From contig CAZQJH010000084.1 of the NCBI GenBank assembly GCA_964593515.1, positions 1-7,070 on the forward strand: 7,070 bases of DNA, read 5' to 3'. The notes beneath the pieces are model-generated. The model made no database searches and was not told the DNA's origin. It saw only the letters and a program-made list of their open reading frames with translations. The position numbers were made by a program, and so were the translations under genes. This stretch comes from JAXJYR01 sp964593515 (GTDB lineage Bacteria > Bacillota_I > Bacilli_A > Erysipelotrichales > Erysipelotrichaceae). Shown here piece by piece: positions 5,781-7,070 of this stretch; within the stretch, counting starts at the first letter, position 1, and every line of letters begins with the position of its first letter.

Positions 5781-7058
5781 TTAGTTACCAAAGAATTGTT
5801 CGAAAGGATTAAAGGTTGCACCACCATTAGTATCATTTTCAATTTGTGATTGAGAATTATTAGTTTGATTTGAAGTATCACCAGCATCATCTAAGGTAGC
5901 TTTTAAAGTAACTAATTCACTATTTCTTAAAACGACAATTTCAATAGTATCACCAGCTTGATATAAAGATAAAGTTTCTTTTAGATTAGAAATACTAGTA
6001 ACTTCCACACCAGCTAATTTAATAATTTGATCACCAACTTCTAAACCAGCATGATCAGCACTACTTCCTTTTGTTACATAAGATACATAAACACTAGCTT
6101 TACTTTCATCATAAGCAGCACTACTTTGTAAGGTTACACCTAATGAAGGACGTCCTTTAACATATCCATAATTAATAATACTTTCAATAATTGGTTTAGC
6201 TTTATCAATAGGGATTGCGAAACCTAATCCTTCAATATTATCTCCACTTGATTTCGCATTAACAATACCAATTAATTGACATTGATCATTAAATAATCCT
6301 CCTCCAGAGTTACCTGGGTTAATCGCGGCACTTGTTTGTAATAAATGCATTGTTTGATTATCAATTGTAATTTCACGATCTAATGCGGAAATAATACCAC
6401 TAGTTACCGTACCACCTAATTCACCTAATGGATTACCAATAGCAACTGATAAATCTCCAACTGCTAAATCACCACTTACCCCAAGGGTTGCACTAGTTAA
6501 ATCATTGGCTTCAATTTTAATAACGGCTAAATCACTAGAAGCATCACTACCAATTAATCTAGCATCATAAACATTACCATCATGAGTCGTAACCGTAATT
6601 TTATTAGCTCCTTCAATTACGTGATGGTTAGTAACAATATATCCATCTTTACTTAAAATAACTCCACTACCTGCTCCTGAGGTAATAGCTTGTTGGAAGA
6701 AAGAACCAGTAGAAACAGCTTCGGTTTTAATTTCCACAACACTTTTAGAAGCATTGGCCGCAATTTCTTTAATACTAGCACTGTTTGAATTAGAAGTATT
6801 AGATACTTTATTAGTTACTCCTTGATAGAAAACAACACTATCTTGTTTATTTAAATTGTTTGCCACAAAACCTCCAGCAAAACCACCACCTAAAGCAATA
6901 GCTAAACAACAAACAACTAATAACTTGTTTTTATGTTTATCCATAAATGAAGGCTTTTCTTCGGTTGGTTCATATTGGGGATGATCATTATATGGGTTAT
7001 ATTGTTCAAATGTTGATTTTTCCCCTAAATTTTCATTTTGATTAAATTCTTCGTTCAT
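5781..7058 (-). CDS. htrA: membrane-anchored HtrA/DegP-type serine protease
   Basis: This is an S1C-family protease that degrades misfolded proteins at the outer face of the membrane. The start used here (ATG, complement of 7058) gives 425 residues. The order is an acidic, Asn/Gln-rich cytoplasmic segment (1-43), one membrane helix (about 46-66), a Ser/Asn-rich linker, a trypsin-like domain (about 96-290), one PDZ domain (about 300-388) and a polar tail. The catalytic triad is intact: His146 in VTNHHVI, Asp176 in SDLAVIKI and Ser251 in GNSGGGL. The single anchor and single PDZ are the normal Gram-positive layout. GAGG at 7067-7070 is 2 nt from the ATG at 7064 but 8 nt from the ATG at 7058, so the latter is preferred; the other start adds only M-N. 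It converges on the membrane-protein gene and shares its terminator. Promoter and any regulator sites lie beyond the right edge. Confidence 0.95.
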   Translation of the reverse strand: MNEEFNQNENLGEKSTFEQYNPYNDHPQYEPTEEKPSFMDKHKNKLLVVCCLAIALGGGFAGGFVANNLNKQDSVVFYQGVTNKVSNTSNSNSASIKEIAANASKSVVEIKTEAVSTGSFFQQAITSGAGSGVILSKDGYIVTNHHVIEGANKITVTTHDGNVYDARLIGSDASSDLAVIKIEANDLTSATLGVSGDLAVGDLSVAIGNPLGELGGTVTSGIISALDREITIDNQTMHLLQTSAAINPGNSGGGLFNDQCQLIGIVNAKSSGDNIEGLGFAIPIDKAKPIIESIINYGYVKGRPSLGVTLQSSAAYDESKASVYVSYVTKGSSADHAGLEVGDQIIKLAGVEVTSISNLKETLSLYQAGDTIEIVVLRNSELVTLKATLDDAGDTSNQTNNSQSQIENDTNGGATFNPFEQFFGN

Positions 7059-7066
7059 ATTCATAT

Positions 7067-7070
7067 CCTC
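7067..7070 (-). promoter_or_regulatory. Shine-Dalgarno of htrA, cut by the window edge
   Basis: On the minus strand the first bases read GAGGAT followed by ATG AAT ATG. The GAGG core gives a normal 8-nt gap to the second ATG (7058) and an unusable 2-nt gap to the first (7064). The motif probably continues outside the window. Confidence 0.65.

Overview
The window is AT-rich bacterial DNA with short gaps, strong AGGAGG-type ribosome binding sites and A/T-ending codons. All six genes stop at TAA or TAG, and Trp is written TGG, so the standard bacterial code fits better than the Mollicutes code. A membrane-anchored HtrA, a MalQ, an EF-G paralogue and a CcpA-type cre site together suggest a low-GC Firmicute. 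A gut Erysipelotrichia/Coprobacillaceae-like organism is my best guess, but it is an inference from composition and gene style, not a match.

Layout. Positions 1-118 hold a promoter region with a near-ideal cre box (47-62). An ankyrin-repeat protein (119-790) follows, then an EF-G-like translational GTPase (804-2888) only 13 nt downstream. A 13-bp perfect hairpin with a T-run (2891-2920) lies between the GTPase and a P1-family (S58, DmpA-like) peptidase (2934-3884). Next, 14 nt later, is the 4-alpha-glucanotransferase malQ (3899-5371). A likely promoter overlaps the malQ stop and drives a 105-residue membrane protein of unknown function (5418-5735). A bidirectional terminator (5745-5779) separates it from a convergent, membrane-anchored HtrA serine protease on the minus strand (5781-7058), whose promoter lies outside the window.

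How the genes may work together. The first four genes can be one transcript under carbon catabolite control (cre upstream, malQ downstream), with a leaky terminator dividing it into ank/EF-G-like and peptidase/malQ halves. HtrA is an independent envelope quality-control unit.

The most interesting signal is not a gene. The 3' arm of the internal terminator can alternatively pair with the Shine-Dalgarno of the peptidase gene (11 bp, 2906-2916 with 2921-2931). The junction is therefore a candidate two-state RNA switch that could respond to the ribosome finishing the EF-G-like gene. I see no mobile element, CRISPR array, tRNA or rRNA, and no clear evidence of a new multi-gene system. The ankyrin/EF-G-like pairing is the only gene-level association that looks worth following.
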